Position numbers and translations under genes: made by a program. Below the pieces are notes generated by a model, which was not told the origin of the DNA, searched no databases, and was given only the letters and a program-made list of their open reading frames with translations. A stretch of DNA of 64,000 nucleotides from Bacillus paralicheniformis. Lineage in GTDB: Bacteria; Bacillota; Bacilli; Bacillales; Bacillaceae. The stretch lies in the NCBI RefSeq assembly GCF_001042485.2, contig NZ_LBMN02000039.1, positions 1-64,000 of the forward strand. Reading direction: 5' to 3'. Below are positions 24,618 through 33,246 of the stretch, piece by piece; position 1 is the first letter of the stretch; every line of letters starts with the position of its first letter.

Positions 24618-25673
24618 ATGGGCCGTTTTTTCTTTTGGATGATGGCTGCGGGAGTTCCCCTTTCTGTCGCAGGGAGCATGTTGCATTGGCCGCAGGTTTT
24701 ATTGTTCATCATATACTGCCTGACGATTATCGCGCTTGCAAGCTATATGGGAAGAGCCACCGAAAGCCTTGCGATTATTGCGGGTCCGAGGATCGGGGGC
24801 CTTTTAAATGCGACGTTCGGAAACGCCGTTGAGCTGATCATTTCGATCTTCGCGTTGCGGGAAGGACTGACCGGCATTGTGCTCGCATCGCTGACAGGAT
24901 CTGTCCTCGGCAACCTTCTCCTGGTCGCCGGCCTGTCGTTTTTCATCGGGGGCCTGAAATATAAGCGCCAGGAATTCAACGTGTATGATGCGAGACACAA
25001 TTCAGGTTTGCTCATGTTCGCGGTGATTGTCGCTTTCGTCATCCCTGAAGTATTTTCAGCCGAAATGACAGAGCCGAGGAAGCTGTCGATGAGCGTCGGC
25101 ATCAGCATCATCATGATTTTGCTTTACCTGGCAGCGCTTTATTTCAAGCTTGTCAGCCACCGCGGGGTTTACCAGACGAATCAAAATGAGCGGGAAGAAT
25201 CGCATGAAGAGCCGGAATGGTCGGGAAAGAGGGCAACATTGATTTTATTTTTGGCGACCGTTGCCGTTGCCTACATTTCCGAGCACCTCGTTCACACATT
25301 TGATACGGTGGCCGAACAATTCGGCTGGTCGGAGCTTTTCATCGGGGTCATCATTGTCGCGATCGTCGGAAACGCGGCAGAGCATGCTTCCGCCGTCATT
25401 ATGGCCTATAAGGACAAAATGGATGTCGCAGTTGAAATTGCGATCGGATCAACGCTGCAGATCGCGATGTTTGTCGCACCCGTTCTTGTGATCAGCTCTT
25501 TGTTTTTTCCAGTGAGCATGCCGCTCGTCTTTACCTTGCCGGAACTCGTCGCCATGGCTTCCGCCGTCCTTTTGATGATCGTCATTTCAAACGACGGGGA
25601 TACGAACTGGTTTGAGGGCGCGACATTGCTGGCTGCTTATATCATCATGGGAATCGGTTTTTTCCTTCTTTAA
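24618..25673 (+). CDS. chaA: Ca2+/H+ antiporter, CAX family
   Basis: A 351-residue protein with about eleven membrane segments and the two CAX alpha repeats, each with an acidic Gly-Asn-Ala-Glu core: NATFGNAVELIISIFAL and IVGNAAEHASAVIMA. It exports calcium in exchange for protons. B. subtilis YfkE/ChaA has the same length and gene neighbours and its structure is known. GAGGAATG precedes the ATG. A sigma-B-like promoter lies upstream. Confidence 0.92.
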   Translation: MGRFFFWMMAAGVPLSVAGSMLHWPQVLLFIIYCLTIIALASYMGRATESLAIIAGPRIGGLLNATFGNAVELIISIFALREGLTGIVLASLTGSVLGNLLLVAGLSFFIGGLKYKRQEFNVYDARHNSGLLMFAVIVAFVIPEVFSAEMTEPRKLSMSVGISIIMILLYLAALYFKLVSHRGVYQTNQNEREESHEEPEWSGKRATLILFLATVAVAYISEHLVHTFDTVAEQFGWSELFIGVIIVAIVGNAAEHASAVIMAYKDKMDVAVEIAIGSTLQIAMFVAPVLVISSLFFPVSMPLVFTLPELVAMASAVLLMIVISNDGDTNWFEGATLLAAYIIMGIGFFLL

Positions 25674-25739
25674 AAAAATGGGGATAAACGGAGAGCATCC
25701 GGAAAACAATAAGGGAAAAGAAACAGAAAGAGTGATAGT

Positions 25740-26531
25740 ATGAAAAAGCTTTTGTGTTTTACGCTAACTGCGTTTTTATCCTTTAGTTTTTTCGCTGTAC
25801 AGGAAGCTGATGCAGCCAAGCCGATCAAGATTCCAAGCTCTGTCACGAATATTTCCAAAGAGAACACATACCCTAACGCCTCCCAGGATCAGCCGAGGCT
25901 GCAGCCGAGCGAACTGGCTGAAGAGCTGCTGAAAACAACCGATATCGCGATTGAAAATCCGCATCTCATCAAAATGCTGAATGAGTCAAGCATTTCCGGC
26001 ACACCGCTGGCAATCGGCTACAGAGCGACGATCTATTTGGGCAGATGGGCGCTCGGGTATACCTCGAATGAAACCGTTGCGAACTGGGAATACCGCAAAA
26101 TCAACACAAACCGCTTTGACAACCGGGGCGGGAAAGCACCTGCCGAACTCACGTATTCCCAGGAACAGACGAGCAAAATCAAAGGCGGCTTAACAGCGAA
26201 AGTCCCGAAAGCGGACGATGTCAAAAACATGATGATGCTTGAAGCCATGGAAAAAACAAAGCTGCCGCTCGCCTTTGAAACAGTCGTCGGCGCCGGCACA
26301 AAACGCGATCAGATTTATAAAGTGCAGCCGAAAAAGCTGGGGAATTTACACGCCTATGCACCTGCCGTCAATGAAAAAGGGAAGGTCACCTACGGTGAAG
26401 TGTACATTGTATTAAAAGGCAACAAAAGAAAGCTGGTCGTCAAAAATATCACCTCGCAAGGAATCGGCGCCTGGATTCCTGTACAGGATCACCTCACATT
26501 CGGCTTTCAGCTCAGCCATCAGCCGAAATAA
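25740..26531 (+). CDS. yfkD: Secreted protein YfkD
   Basis: A 263-residue protein with a clear signal peptide (KKLLCFTLTAFLSFSFFAVQEADA). The mature part matches no enzyme family I recognise; by place and size it is the YfkD family of Bacillus, function unknown. It follows chaA by 66 bp and could be co-transcribed. Its stop is followed at once by a terminator hairpin that carries the inserted repeat element. Confidence 0.82.
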   Translation: MKKLLCFTLTAFLSFSFFAVQEADAAKPIKIPSSVTNISKENTYPNASQDQPRLQPSELAEELLKTTDIAIENPHLIKMLNESSISGTPLAIGYRATIYLGRWALGYTSNETVANWEYRKINTNRFDNRGGKAPAELTYSQEQTSKIKGGLTAKVPKADDVKNMMMLEAMEKTKLPLAFETVVGAGTKRDQIYKVQPKKLGNLHAYAPAVNEKGKVTYGEVYIVLKGNKRKLVVKNITSQGIGAWIPVQDHLTFGFQLSHQPK

Positions 26532-26532
26532 A

Positions 26533-26558
26533 AAAGCAAGCCTTTTGCGGCTTGCTTT
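26533..26558 (+). terminator. yfkD terminator, left copy of the duplicated target
   Basis: The hairpin AAGCAAGCC / GGCTTGCTT is identical over 26 bp to 26794-26819. Here the T run is cut short by the element (only TTT before CAG), so its terminating strength is reduced. Confidence 0.75.
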
Positions 26559-26793
26559 CAGCGTGTCGAGAAACCCTCGCATTCGTTGTCAGGCCTGCGC
26601 GTCGGTGCTCACGAATAGGAGAAGGATCGGCGGCTAACCGTCCAGGCGTCCTGCCTGAACGCCGCCGTCATCACCTCCTGTGAAAGTCAGCTCCGATGCT
26701 CGGCCTTCCTAGACTGCAAGGGTTTTCAATCACGCTGAAAGGATGACAAAATCCCAAAACAAAAAGTCGTTTTGGGATTTTGTCAACAATCTG
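26559..26793 (+). mobile_element. Structured interspersed element, copy A (235 bp)
   Basis: It begins CAGCGTGTCG and ends CAACAATCTG and shares nearly all its sequence with copy B at 39103-39279. Three features define it: an outer stem (CAGCGTG-5 nt-AAACCCT at 26559-26577 with AGGGTTT-5 nt-CACGCTG at 26719-26737); a 3' hairpin with 16-bp perfect arms at 26745-26760 and 26769-26784; and flanking 26-bp direct repeats that are the terminator hairpin itself. It codes for nothing. Copy A has a 74-nt middle module where copy B has 16 nt. It is probably a non-autonomous mobile element. Confidence 0.8.
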
Positions 26794-26819
26794 AAAGCAA
26801 GCCTTTTGCGGCTTGCTTT
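26794..26819. terminator. yfkD/yfkA terminator, right copy of the duplicated target
   Basis: A second copy of the 26-bp hairpin, here followed by the original T run (to 26821), so a working terminator remains between convergent yfkD and yfkA. Confidence 0.8.
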
Positions 26820-26820
26820 T

Positions 26821-27942
26821 TCATACTCTTGCTGTTCTGGAAGTAAAATCAACATCTTGATAATAGCTGTTTTTGACGAGCACATTCGGCCCGAGGCATC
26901 GGACGTGCGGGCAGTGGCAGTTGAGCTCCTTGGCAAGCTCTGTTTTTCTCCACTTCGCATAGGCGCTTGGCAGGCTGTCGGTTTGAATGTTGCCGAGCGG
27001 CGGAGTATCTCCGAAATCGGTCACGATGATATTGCCGTCAAAAATATTGACGTTCAGGCGCGATCTGCCGTCAGGGTCGTTTCTGACCGTGACATTTTTC
27101 GCTTCGCGCAGCCGCTGTAAAAGAGCGTGGTCTTCAGGATCAGGGCTGCACGCGTAAAACGGCAGGGTGCCGAACAGCATCCACGTATTTTCGTCGCGAA
27201 TGTCAAGAAGGCGGTGGATCGCTTTCCTCATGTCTTGTAAGCTTAAAGATTCAAGCGCGCTTGCAAAATCGCTCGGATACATCGGGTGAACCTCATGGCG
27301 CTGGCATTTCATGTCTTCGACAATTTGCCGGTGAATATGCTCGATGTGAGGAAGCGTCCGTTTGTTGAGCATCGTCTCGGCGGATACCATAACCCCTTCA
27401 TCAACAAGCGTCCGGCTGTTTTCGATCATTTTTTCGAAATAGCGCGCCCGCTGGGCAAACGTCGGCTTTTTATCCATCATGGCGAAGCCGATTTCTGCAA
27501 AGTCTTCGACTGTTCCCCAGTTGTGGGAAATATGAAGCACATCAAGGTAGGGGATGATCAGCTCGTAGCGCCCGATATCGAGCGTCAAGTTTGAGTTGAT
27601 CTGCGTCCGCACGCCGCGTTCATGAGCGTATTTTAATAAAGGAACGACATATTCCTTTACGGATTTTAATGAAAGCATCGGCTCGCCGCCCGTAATGCTT
27701 AAAGAACGAAGGCGGGGAATCTCATCAAGCCGTTTCAACAGAAGGCTGACGGGCAGCGCGTCCGGGTCCTTCGTCTGGAGCGTATACCCGACGGCGCAGT
27801 GCTCGCAGCGCATATTGCAAAGAGTCGTCGTCGTAAATTCAACGTTCGTCAGTTGTATATCTCCATATTGGTCAACGTCCATGTAGGCTTCCCACGGATC
27901 ATATTCCGGGGTAATCGGACGAACCTGCGTTTTTTCTGTCAT
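26821..27942 (-). CDS. yfkA: Radical SAM/CxCxxxxC-type protein YfkA
   Basis: A 373-residue radical SAM enzyme with the cluster motif TTLCNMRCEHCAVGY (CxxxCxxC), a GGEPMLS SAM-binding segment and a C-terminal cysteine-bearing region (LNCHCPHVRCLGP), the full-length YfkA/YfkAB form. The substrate is unknown. ATG 27942 gives the family length, behind AAAGGAG. It converges with yfkD. Confidence 0.87.
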   Translation of the reverse strand: MTEKTQVRPITPEYDPWEAYMDVDQYGDIQLTNVEFTTTTLCNMRCEHCAVGYTLQTKDPDALPVSLLLKRLDEIPRLRSLSITGGEPMLSLKSVKEYVVPLLKYAHERGVRTQINSNLTLDIGRYELIIPYLDVLHISHNWGTVEDFAEIGFAMMDKKPTFAQRARYFEKMIENSRTLVDEGVMVSAETMLNKRTLPHIEHIHRQIVEDMKCQRHEVHPMYPSDFASALESLSLQDMRKAIHRLLDIRDENTWMLFGTLPFYACSPDPEDHALLQRLREAKNVTVRNDPDGRSRLNVNIFDGNIIVTDFGDTPPLGNIQTDSLPSAYAKWRKTELAKELNCHCPHVRCLGPNVLVKNSYYQDVDFTSRTARV

Positions 27943-28033
27943 GACATATCTAACTCCTTTATGATAGGACATACTAATATAGCCCAACTATTCATTTTAG
28001 ACCTGATCCTTGAGGCGTGCAAGTCATGGATGA

Positions 28034-28062
28034 TTGAAAAAAGGCCGTTTATAGGCTACGAT
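28034..28062 (+). promoter_or_regulatory. Sigma-A-type promoter of yfjT
   Basis: TTGAAA and TACGAT are separated by 17 bp, 24 bp before the ATG of the small gene. Confidence 0.45.
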
Positions 28063-28085
28063 AAAGGAACAAAAGGAGGAGAATC

Positions 28086-28271
28086 ATGGGTAACGCAGTA
28101 CATGACAAAGAACAGCAAGTCAATTATTTAAAAAACAGATTGGATATGTTTATGTCAGTCATCGATTCTTTAGACCCGGAATCGACCGACCTTGAAGATA
28201 TTGACAGACTGATCAGCATGCTCGACGACTTGGAAGCCAAATACGAGCGCTTTAAAAAAGACTGGAAATAA
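28086..28271 (+). CDS. yfjT: Small SE1561-type protein
   Basis: A 61-residue, acidic, helical protein (KEQQVNYLKNRLDMFMSVIDSLD...), matching B. subtilis YfjT by size and place between yfkA and pdaA. The function is unknown. AAAGGAGGAG gives a strong start, and a terminator follows the stop at once, so it is a single-gene unit. Confidence 0.8.
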   Translation: MGNAVHDKEQQVNYLKNRLDMFMSVIDSLDPESTDLEDIDRLISMLDDLEAKYERFKKDWK

Positions 28272-28301
28272 AACCGCTGCATTCTTTGCCGCGGTTTTTT
28301 T
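28271..28301 (+). terminator. Terminator of yfjT
   Basis: The arms AAACCGC and GCGGTTT are followed by a run of T. Confidence 0.75.
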
Positions 28302-28320
28302 GTTTTCCAAGTGTTGCTTG

Positions 28321-28350
28321 GTATGAAAAGCTCAGCCCTTCTGCACAATA
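28321..28350 (+). promoter_or_regulatory. Possible sigma-G promoter of pdaA
   Basis: GTATGA and CACAATA (consensus CATnnTA, one mismatch) are separated by 17 bp. pdaA is a sigma-G gene in B. subtilis. Confidence 0.4.
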
Positions 28351-28378
28351 AGAAAAAAGAAAAACTGGGAGCGAGAAG

Positions 28379-29173
28379 ATGATGAAACGATTCTTTGCCT
28401 TATGCTGCGGATTCCTGCTGATGCTGGCCTTCAGCGGCAATGCTGAAGCGATTTCCAACAAGCCGATCCATTGGGGCTTTTCAAAAAGCAAAAACCATCA
28501 GCCGGCAGATGCGGGACAAGAGCTGAACAGCCTTTTGCAGCAGTACGACGCCTTTTATTTGGGCAACACAAAGGAAAAAACGATCTATCTGACCTTTGAT
28601 AACGGCTATGAAAATGGCTACACCCCTAAGGTGCTAGATGTTCTGAAAAAACAAAACGTCAAAGCTGCCTTTTTTGTGACGGGCCATTTTGTCAAAGATC
28701 AGCCGGAGCTGATCAAGCGAATGGCCGAGGAAGGACATATCATCGGGAATCATTCCTATCACCATCCGGATCTCACGACGAAAACAAGCCGCGTGATACA
28801 AGAGGAATTGGAATCGGTCGATGAGGAGGTTTACAAAATCACAGGCAAAAAAAACAACCTCTACCTGAGGCCGCCTCGGGGCGTTTTCAGCGAGCGGGTG
28901 CTTGAAGAAACGAAAAAGCTCGGTTATCAAACGGTATTCTGGTCTGTTGCTTTTGTCGATTGGAAAATCAATGCCCAAAAAGGGTGGCGCTATGCGTACG
29001 ACAATATGATGAAACAGGCCCATCCCGGCGCCGTCTATTTGCTTCACACCGTCTCGAAAGACAATGCCGAAGCGCTTGATCAGGCGATCACCGACTTAAA
29101 AAAAGAAGGCTATACATTTAAAAGCCTTGATGACCTGATGTTTGAAAAATCTATGATGCTAAAGCCCTTTTGA
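28379..29173 (+). CDS. pdaA: Delta-lactam-forming peptidoglycan N-acetylmuramic acid deacetylase
   Basis: A 264-residue protein: signal peptide (FFALCCGFLLMLAFSGNAEA), then a NodB polysaccharide deacetylase domain with TFDNGYENGYT, the metal-binding HSYHHPD and the RPPRG motif. The DN in place of the usual DD is normal for PdaA. It deacetylates muramic acid in spore cortex, needed for muramic delta-lactam and hence germination. Gene order (yfjT-pdaA) matches B. subtilis. A terminator follows. Confidence 0.93.
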   Translation: MMKRFFALCCGFLLMLAFSGNAEAISNKPIHWGFSKSKNHQPADAGQELNSLLQQYDAFYLGNTKEKTIYLTFDNGYENGYTPKVLDVLKKQNVKAAFFVTGHFVKDQPELIKRMAEEGHIIGNHSYHHPDLTTKTSRVIQEELESVDEEVYKITGKKNNLYLRPPRGVFSERVLEETKKLGYQTVFWSVAFVDWKINAQKGWRYAYDNMMKQAHPGAVYLLHTVSKDNAEALDQAITDLKKEGYTFKSLDDLMFEKSMMLKPF

Positions 29174-29181
29174 AAGAAATG

Positions 29182-29206
29182 CCCCGGACGCTGAGACGGG
29201 GTTTTT
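29182..29206 (+). terminator. Terminator of pdaA
   Basis: CCCCG and CGGGG arms are followed by TTTTT. Confidence 0.65.
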
Positions 29207-29347
29207 GCTTTGAGCGGAAAAGTTGATGGTTCAGGCTCTTTTATTTCCCCTAGTCAATTCCATAGAATAAAAATCCATTCTATATACATATATTACTAGA
29301 TTTAAAAAGAAAATAGGTATATCATTGATAGTGAAGGGGGAATTACC

Positions 29348-30451
29348 ATGTCAAAATTAGTAAAATCAGTCACATCGCCTAAAAAATTTATTACAGGAAA
29401 ACGACTCCTTGAGAACTTGAACGATTACATTGAAGATTATGGTGATCACGCATATATCATTTGCGATGAATTCATTTTAGAACGCGCTCAAAAAGAAGCG
29501 GGGAATTCGATTCAGAAAGCCGGCAATCAAGCTGTTTTTGAAAAATTCAATTACGAATGCACACAGGAAGAAATCGATCGTAACCGGGAGCTTGCACGCA
29601 ATGCAGGCGCTAATATCATCGTTGGGATCGGCGGGGGAAAAACGCTTGATACAGCAAAGGCCACCGCTTATTACGAGAAGCTGCCGGTTGTGATTTTCCC
29701 GACAATTGCTTCAACAGATGCTCCATGTACGGCCCTTGCTGTCATTTATAAACATGACGGATCGTTTGACCGATATCTGTTTTTGCCGACGAACCCAGAT
29801 GTCGTTCTCGCGGATTCTGACATTTTGGCATCCGCGCCGCCGCGCTTTTTCGCAGCCGGTATCGGAGACGCCTTGGCGACGTATTTTGAAGCGCGCGCCT
29901 GCTTTAAAGCAAACGGCGACAACCTCGTGCTGATGAAACCTTCAACAACTGGATTGGGACTTGCCCGCCTTTGCTACGATACGCTATTGGAAAACGGCGT
30001 AAAAGCGATGCAGGCGATCAAGCATGGCGTTTCTACACGAGCCGTTGAAGACACAATAGAAGCGACCATCTATTTAAGCGGCGTCGGCGCCGAATCAGGC
30101 GGTCTTGCCGCCGCACATGCGATCCACAATGGAATGACAGCCGTTCCTTCTCTGCACAGAGCTCAGCACGGCGAAAAAGTCACGTTCGGCCTTTTGGCAC
30201 AGCTCGTTCTTGAAAACGCGCCGGCCGAAGAGCTGGAGACCGTCATTGACTTTATCAAAGGCGTCGGTCTGCCGTTGACATTAAAAGACCTCGGAGTCGA
30301 CGAATTTGTCGAAGAAGAATGGCGCCAAGTCGCTCAAAGCGCTTGCGCAGAAGGCGACACAATGGGCAACATGCCGTTCCCAGTCACCCCTGACGATGTC
30401 TACAATTCGATCGTCGCCGCCAACGCGATTGCAGAATCTTATCGCGATTAA
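29348..30451 (+). CDS. gldA: Glycerol dehydrogenase
   Basis: A 367-residue iron-type alcohol dehydrogenase of the GldA group: the NAD loop GIGGGKTLDTAKA, TIASTDAPCTALAV, and the zinc ligands in GIGDALATYFEAR (Asp) and the two histidine segments AAHAIHNGM and LHRAQHGEKV. It oxidises glycerol to dihydroxyacetone with NAD+. AAGGGGG precedes the ATG. It has its own terminator. I recall no gldA at this point in B. subtilis, so it is probably an extra gene in this lineage. Confidence 0.92.
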   Translation: MSKLVKSVTSPKKFITGKRLLENLNDYIEDYGDHAYIICDEFILERAQKEAGNSIQKAGNQAVFEKFNYECTQEEIDRNRELARNAGANIIVGIGGGKTLDTAKATAYYEKLPVVIFPTIASTDAPCTALAVIYKHDGSFDRYLFLPTNPDVVLADSDILASAPPRFFAAGIGDALATYFEARACFKANGDNLVLMKPSTTGLGLARLCYDTLLENGVKAMQAIKHGVSTRAVEDTIEATIYLSGVGAESGGLAAAHAIHNGMTAVPSLHRAQHGEKVTFGLLAQLVLENAPAEELETVIDFIKGVGLPLTLKDLGVDEFVEEEWRQVAQSACAEGDTMGNMPFPVTPDDVYNSIVAANAIAESYRD

Positions 30452-30457
30452 TAGACG

Positions 30458-30489
30458 AAAAGCCGCTTCCGTGAAGGAGCGGCTTTTTT
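30458..30489 (+). terminator. Terminator of gldA
   Basis: The stem AAAAGCCGCT / AGCGGCTTTT is followed by a T run. Confidence 0.85.
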
Positions 30490-30629
30490 CTTTGAGGTTT
30501 GTCTATTAGTTTGTGAAGCGGCTGTTTGCAGTTCGTTTTTTCTGTATACCTTTTACTTCTAAACCTTCTCTTCCATGTAATATTTTTAAAAGTTTCCAAA
30601 AGCGTGCTGCTTGACTCGAGTGAAGTCGC

Positions 30630-31226
30630 TCATTTCACCACTTCAACCTTCATCCTCGGCTCTTCTTCTATCCCTGATTCATACACATCCTCATTTCCCG
30701 GAGCCTTAAAGGTGACGCTGTACGTCTCTTGTGAATGCGGAGACAGTTCCAGCTCTTCCGGCTGAAAGTCAAATTCGCTCGTTATATCAGGGATGAGCTG
30801 GATGCGTTCGGTCTTTTTTCCGTAATTGTTCACTTTCACCTCACAGTCCATGTTTCCTTCCTCCATATCGCTCTGATAGCTGCAAGTGCTTCTCTTTTTC
30901 ATATATTCCACGGCATCATCGCCTTGTGCATTCCATTTTTGAAAGAGCATCAGCTGTTCTGTAACCAGCGGGTAAAATACTGAAATGCCGATAATAAACA
31001 AAAACAGCTTAAAGCGGATCCACGGTACTCCATAATAATGGCGCCACGCCATAATGAAGCCGATGATGAGCATCAACATGCAGATCAGAACCACTAAATT
31101 GCGGACAGGCAGTCTGAAAAAGTCCGAAAGCGCGTCTGCAGCAGACACGCTTTGATGATTTTCGGCGCTAATCAACAAGCCGAGAACGATCAAGAAGATG
31201 CCGGCAAGCCCTGTATGTACCTTCAT
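30630..31226 (-). CDS. Predicted membrane protein with C-terminal beta domain
   Basis: A 198-residue protein not recognised as a named family. It has three hydrophobic segments (about 5-22, 45-65 and 72-92), then a soluble part of about 100 residues with two cysteines (STCSYQSDM, NMDCEVKV) that could pair, and an Ig-like beta pattern (SHSQETYSVTFKAPGNEDV type). GGGGGGAAAG precedes the ATG. It is downstream of corA on the same strand with a 57-bp gap, so co-transcription is possible. Confidence 0.65.
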   Translation of the reverse strand: MKVHTGLAGIFLIVLGLLISAENHQSVSAADALSDFFRLPVRNLVVLICMLMLIIGFIMAWRHYYGVPWIRFKLFLFIIGISVFYPLVTEQLMLFQKWNAQGDDAVEYMKKRSTCSYQSDMEEGNMDCEVKVNNYGKKTERIQLIPDITSEFDFQPEELELSPHSQETYSVTFKAPGNEDVYESGIEEEPRMKVEVVK

Positions 31227-31283
31227 TTCTTTCCCCCCTCAGTTATAGAAATAGTCGAACAGAGAGGAAAAAGGTTTCCGGTT

Positions 31284-32246
31284 TTACTTGAAAATGTCAA
31301 ACCATCCTTTATGCCGGAACCAGAAGATCATGCCGGCGACAACGGCTCCCATCATGACGAGGATGAAAAAATAGCCGTAGCGCCAATGCAGTTCAGGCAT
31401 GTTGTCAAAGTTCATGCCGTACACTCCGGCAATGAAGGTGAGCGGAATAAAAATCGTTGAGACGATCGTCAGCGTCATCATAATGGCGTTCATCCGGTTG
31501 GAGTTGAGCGTCTGGTAGCTGTCCCTTAAATCGGCGGTCATGTCGCGGTTGTTTTCGACGATTTCGGTCAGCTTCAAGAGGTGGTCGTAAATGTCGCTGT
31601 AATACGCTTTTCGTTCGCGGTTTTCTTTTGAGATTTCAATGTTTAAAATCCGGTAAAGCAAATCCCGCATCGGAATGATTGTTTTCCTAAGCTTTAGAAG
31701 GTCGCTCCGGATATCAAACACTTCATTCATCAGCGTTCCATACGTTTTTCTGCTGTCGCTTTCAGCAATTTCATTGAGGCGGTCTTCTATTTTGTAAAGA
31801 ATCGGGAAATATTCGTCAACAAGCTGATCCATGACCATATAGGCGATATGGCTCGGTCCTTTTTTCCACAACTCGCTGTTTTCCGAAAGCTGTCTTCTTA
31901 CTTTTTCAATACCGTCTGAACGATGAAAGTGAAATGTGATGATAAAATCTTTTCCAACGAATAAGTCAACTTCTTCAGACGCCAGCGTCCTTTGATTCAA
32001 CGCGTGTATGACGAAAAAAAGATATTCTTCGTATTGATCAAGCTTCGGACGCTGCAAATGATGAACGCAGTCCTCAACTGCTAAAGGGTGAAAGTGAAAA
32101 TGGCTTTTGAGTAAAGAGACTTCTTCATCCGAAGGCTGATCGAAGTCCGTCCAGTACCACTCAATATCTTGATCTGTCAGCCTTTCTGCTTTGATGTCGG
32201 TAGATAAAAGTTTTCCGTCCTTTGTCATCGCAAAATGTTTAATCAT
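31284..32246 (-). CDS. yfjQ: CorA-type magnesium/divalent metal transporter
   Basis: A 320-residue protein: an acidic N-terminal cytoplasmic domain, a long stalk helix and two C-terminal membrane segments with the CorA signature YGMNF between them (FIAGVYGMNFDNMPEL). It forms pentameric Mg2+ (or Co2+/Ni2+) channels. The ATG at 32246 is chosen over a longer frame because GGAGGGG lies just before it and the length equals B. subtilis YfjQ. It is divergent from yfjP. Confidence 0.92.
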   Translation of the reverse strand: MIKHFAMTKDGKLLSTDIKAERLTDQDIEWYWTDFDQPSDEEVSLLKSHFHFHPLAVEDCVHHLQRPKLDQYEEYLFFVIHALNQRTLASEEVDLFVGKDFIITFHFHRSDGIEKVRRQLSENSELWKKGPSHIAYMVMDQLVDEYFPILYKIEDRLNEIAESDSRKTYGTLMNEVFDIRSDLLKLRKTIIPMRDLLYRILNIEISKENRERKAYYSDIYDHLLKLTEIVENNRDMTADLRDSYQTLNSNRMNAIMMTLTIVSTIFIPLTFIAGVYGMNFDNMPELHWRYGYFFILVMMGAVVAGMIFWFRHKGWFDIFK

Positions 32247-32380
32247 CGGCACCCCTCCGCTTCCATAGGATGCTGCGATGCCCTGTGATTCATTCGGTGA
32301 AAAAATAAAATGTTGTTCTTTTTTAAGAGAATTTGAAACATGGTATACTGTGGACAAAGAAGAAAAAGGGATGGGAAGCG

Positions 32381-33244
32381 ATGTGGAAGGAAACTGTAAG
32401 CGTATCACCGCCGTATCATTTTGACCGCGTCTTGGACAGGCTTTCGCTTGATCCGCTCAATGCGGTCAACCTCGACAAAAGGGAGGTCAAGCTGCCGCTC
32501 CGCAATCAAAACAAAGAGCCCCGGATTGTCGCTGTGCAGGCGACGGGAACTGTCGAAGCCCCGGCGTTTGCCGTCAGCGGTACAGACGATCGAGACGCCA
32601 TGATGAAAGAAGTGAAACGGATCTTCAGATGGGAGGAAAATCTTCAGCCTGTACTGGATCACTTTTCACAATCAAGCTTGTCATCAATTTTCGCAGAGCA
32701 TGCCGGAACGCCGCTGGTGCTCGATTTTCATTTGTATCATTGCTTGATGAAATGCATGATCCACCAGCAGCTTAATCTGTCTTTTGCTTATACGCTCACA
32801 GAGCGGTTCGTTCACACTTATGGAGAGCAAAAGGACGGGGTCTGGTTTTATCCGCTTCCCGAAACGATTGCACAGCTCGACTATAACGACTTGCGCGAAC
32901 TTCAGTTCAGCATGCGGAAGGCTGAATACGTCATCGATACATCAAGAATGATCGCAGACGGCCGTTTAAATCTTGATGAGCTTGATCAATTATCAGATGA
33001 AGATATTATGGAAAAGCTGGTGAAAATAAGAGGCATCGGCCCGTGGACCGTCCAAAACGTTCTGCTGTTCGGACTCGGCCGTCCCAATCTGTTTCCGGCC
33101 GCCGATATCGGCATCCAAAATGCCATCAAACGCCATTTTGGCTTAAACGATAAACCGACAAAAGAACAAATGGTTGAAATGAGCAAAGAATGGCACCCTT
33201 ATTTAAGCTATGCTTCCTTGTATTTATGGAGGAGCATTGAGTAG
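32381..33244 (+). CDS. yfjP: DNA-3-methyladenine glycosylase (HhH-GPD family)
   Basis: A 287-residue protein with the helix-hairpin-helix GPD signature: [20 protein letters not shown] and the catalytic aspartate in [11 protein letters not shown]. An AlkA-like N-terminal domain precedes it. It removes alkylated bases from DNA in base excision repair. ATG 32381 gives the length of B. subtilis YfjP. The next gene starts 2 bp after its stop, which suggests one operon. Confidence 0.9.
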   Translation: MWKETVSVSPPYHFDRVLDRLSLDPLNAVNLDKREVKLPLRNQNKEPRIVAVQATGTVEAPAFAVSGTDDRDAMMKEVKRIFRWEENLQPVLDHFSQSSLSSIFAEHAGTPLVLDFHLYHCLMKCMIHQQLNLSFAYTLTERFVHTYGEQKDGVWFYPLPETIAQLDYNDLRELQFSMRKAEYVIDTSRMIADGRLNLDELDQLSDEDIMEKLVKIRGIGPWTVQNVLLFGLGRPNLFPAADIGIQNAIKRHFGLNDKPTKEQMVEMSKEWHPYLSYASLYLWRSIE

Positions 33245-33246
33245 AA

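Noticed and set aside
26533..26819. Element copy A as a riboswitch or leader RNA
   Set aside because: It lies between convergent genes after a stop codon, and copy B follows a different gene, so it is not a leader of any conserved gene class.
32321..32349. TTTTAA-17-TATACT as the yfjP promoter
   Set aside because: The -10 is good but the -35 is poor; it was not listed as a feature because the evidence is too thin.
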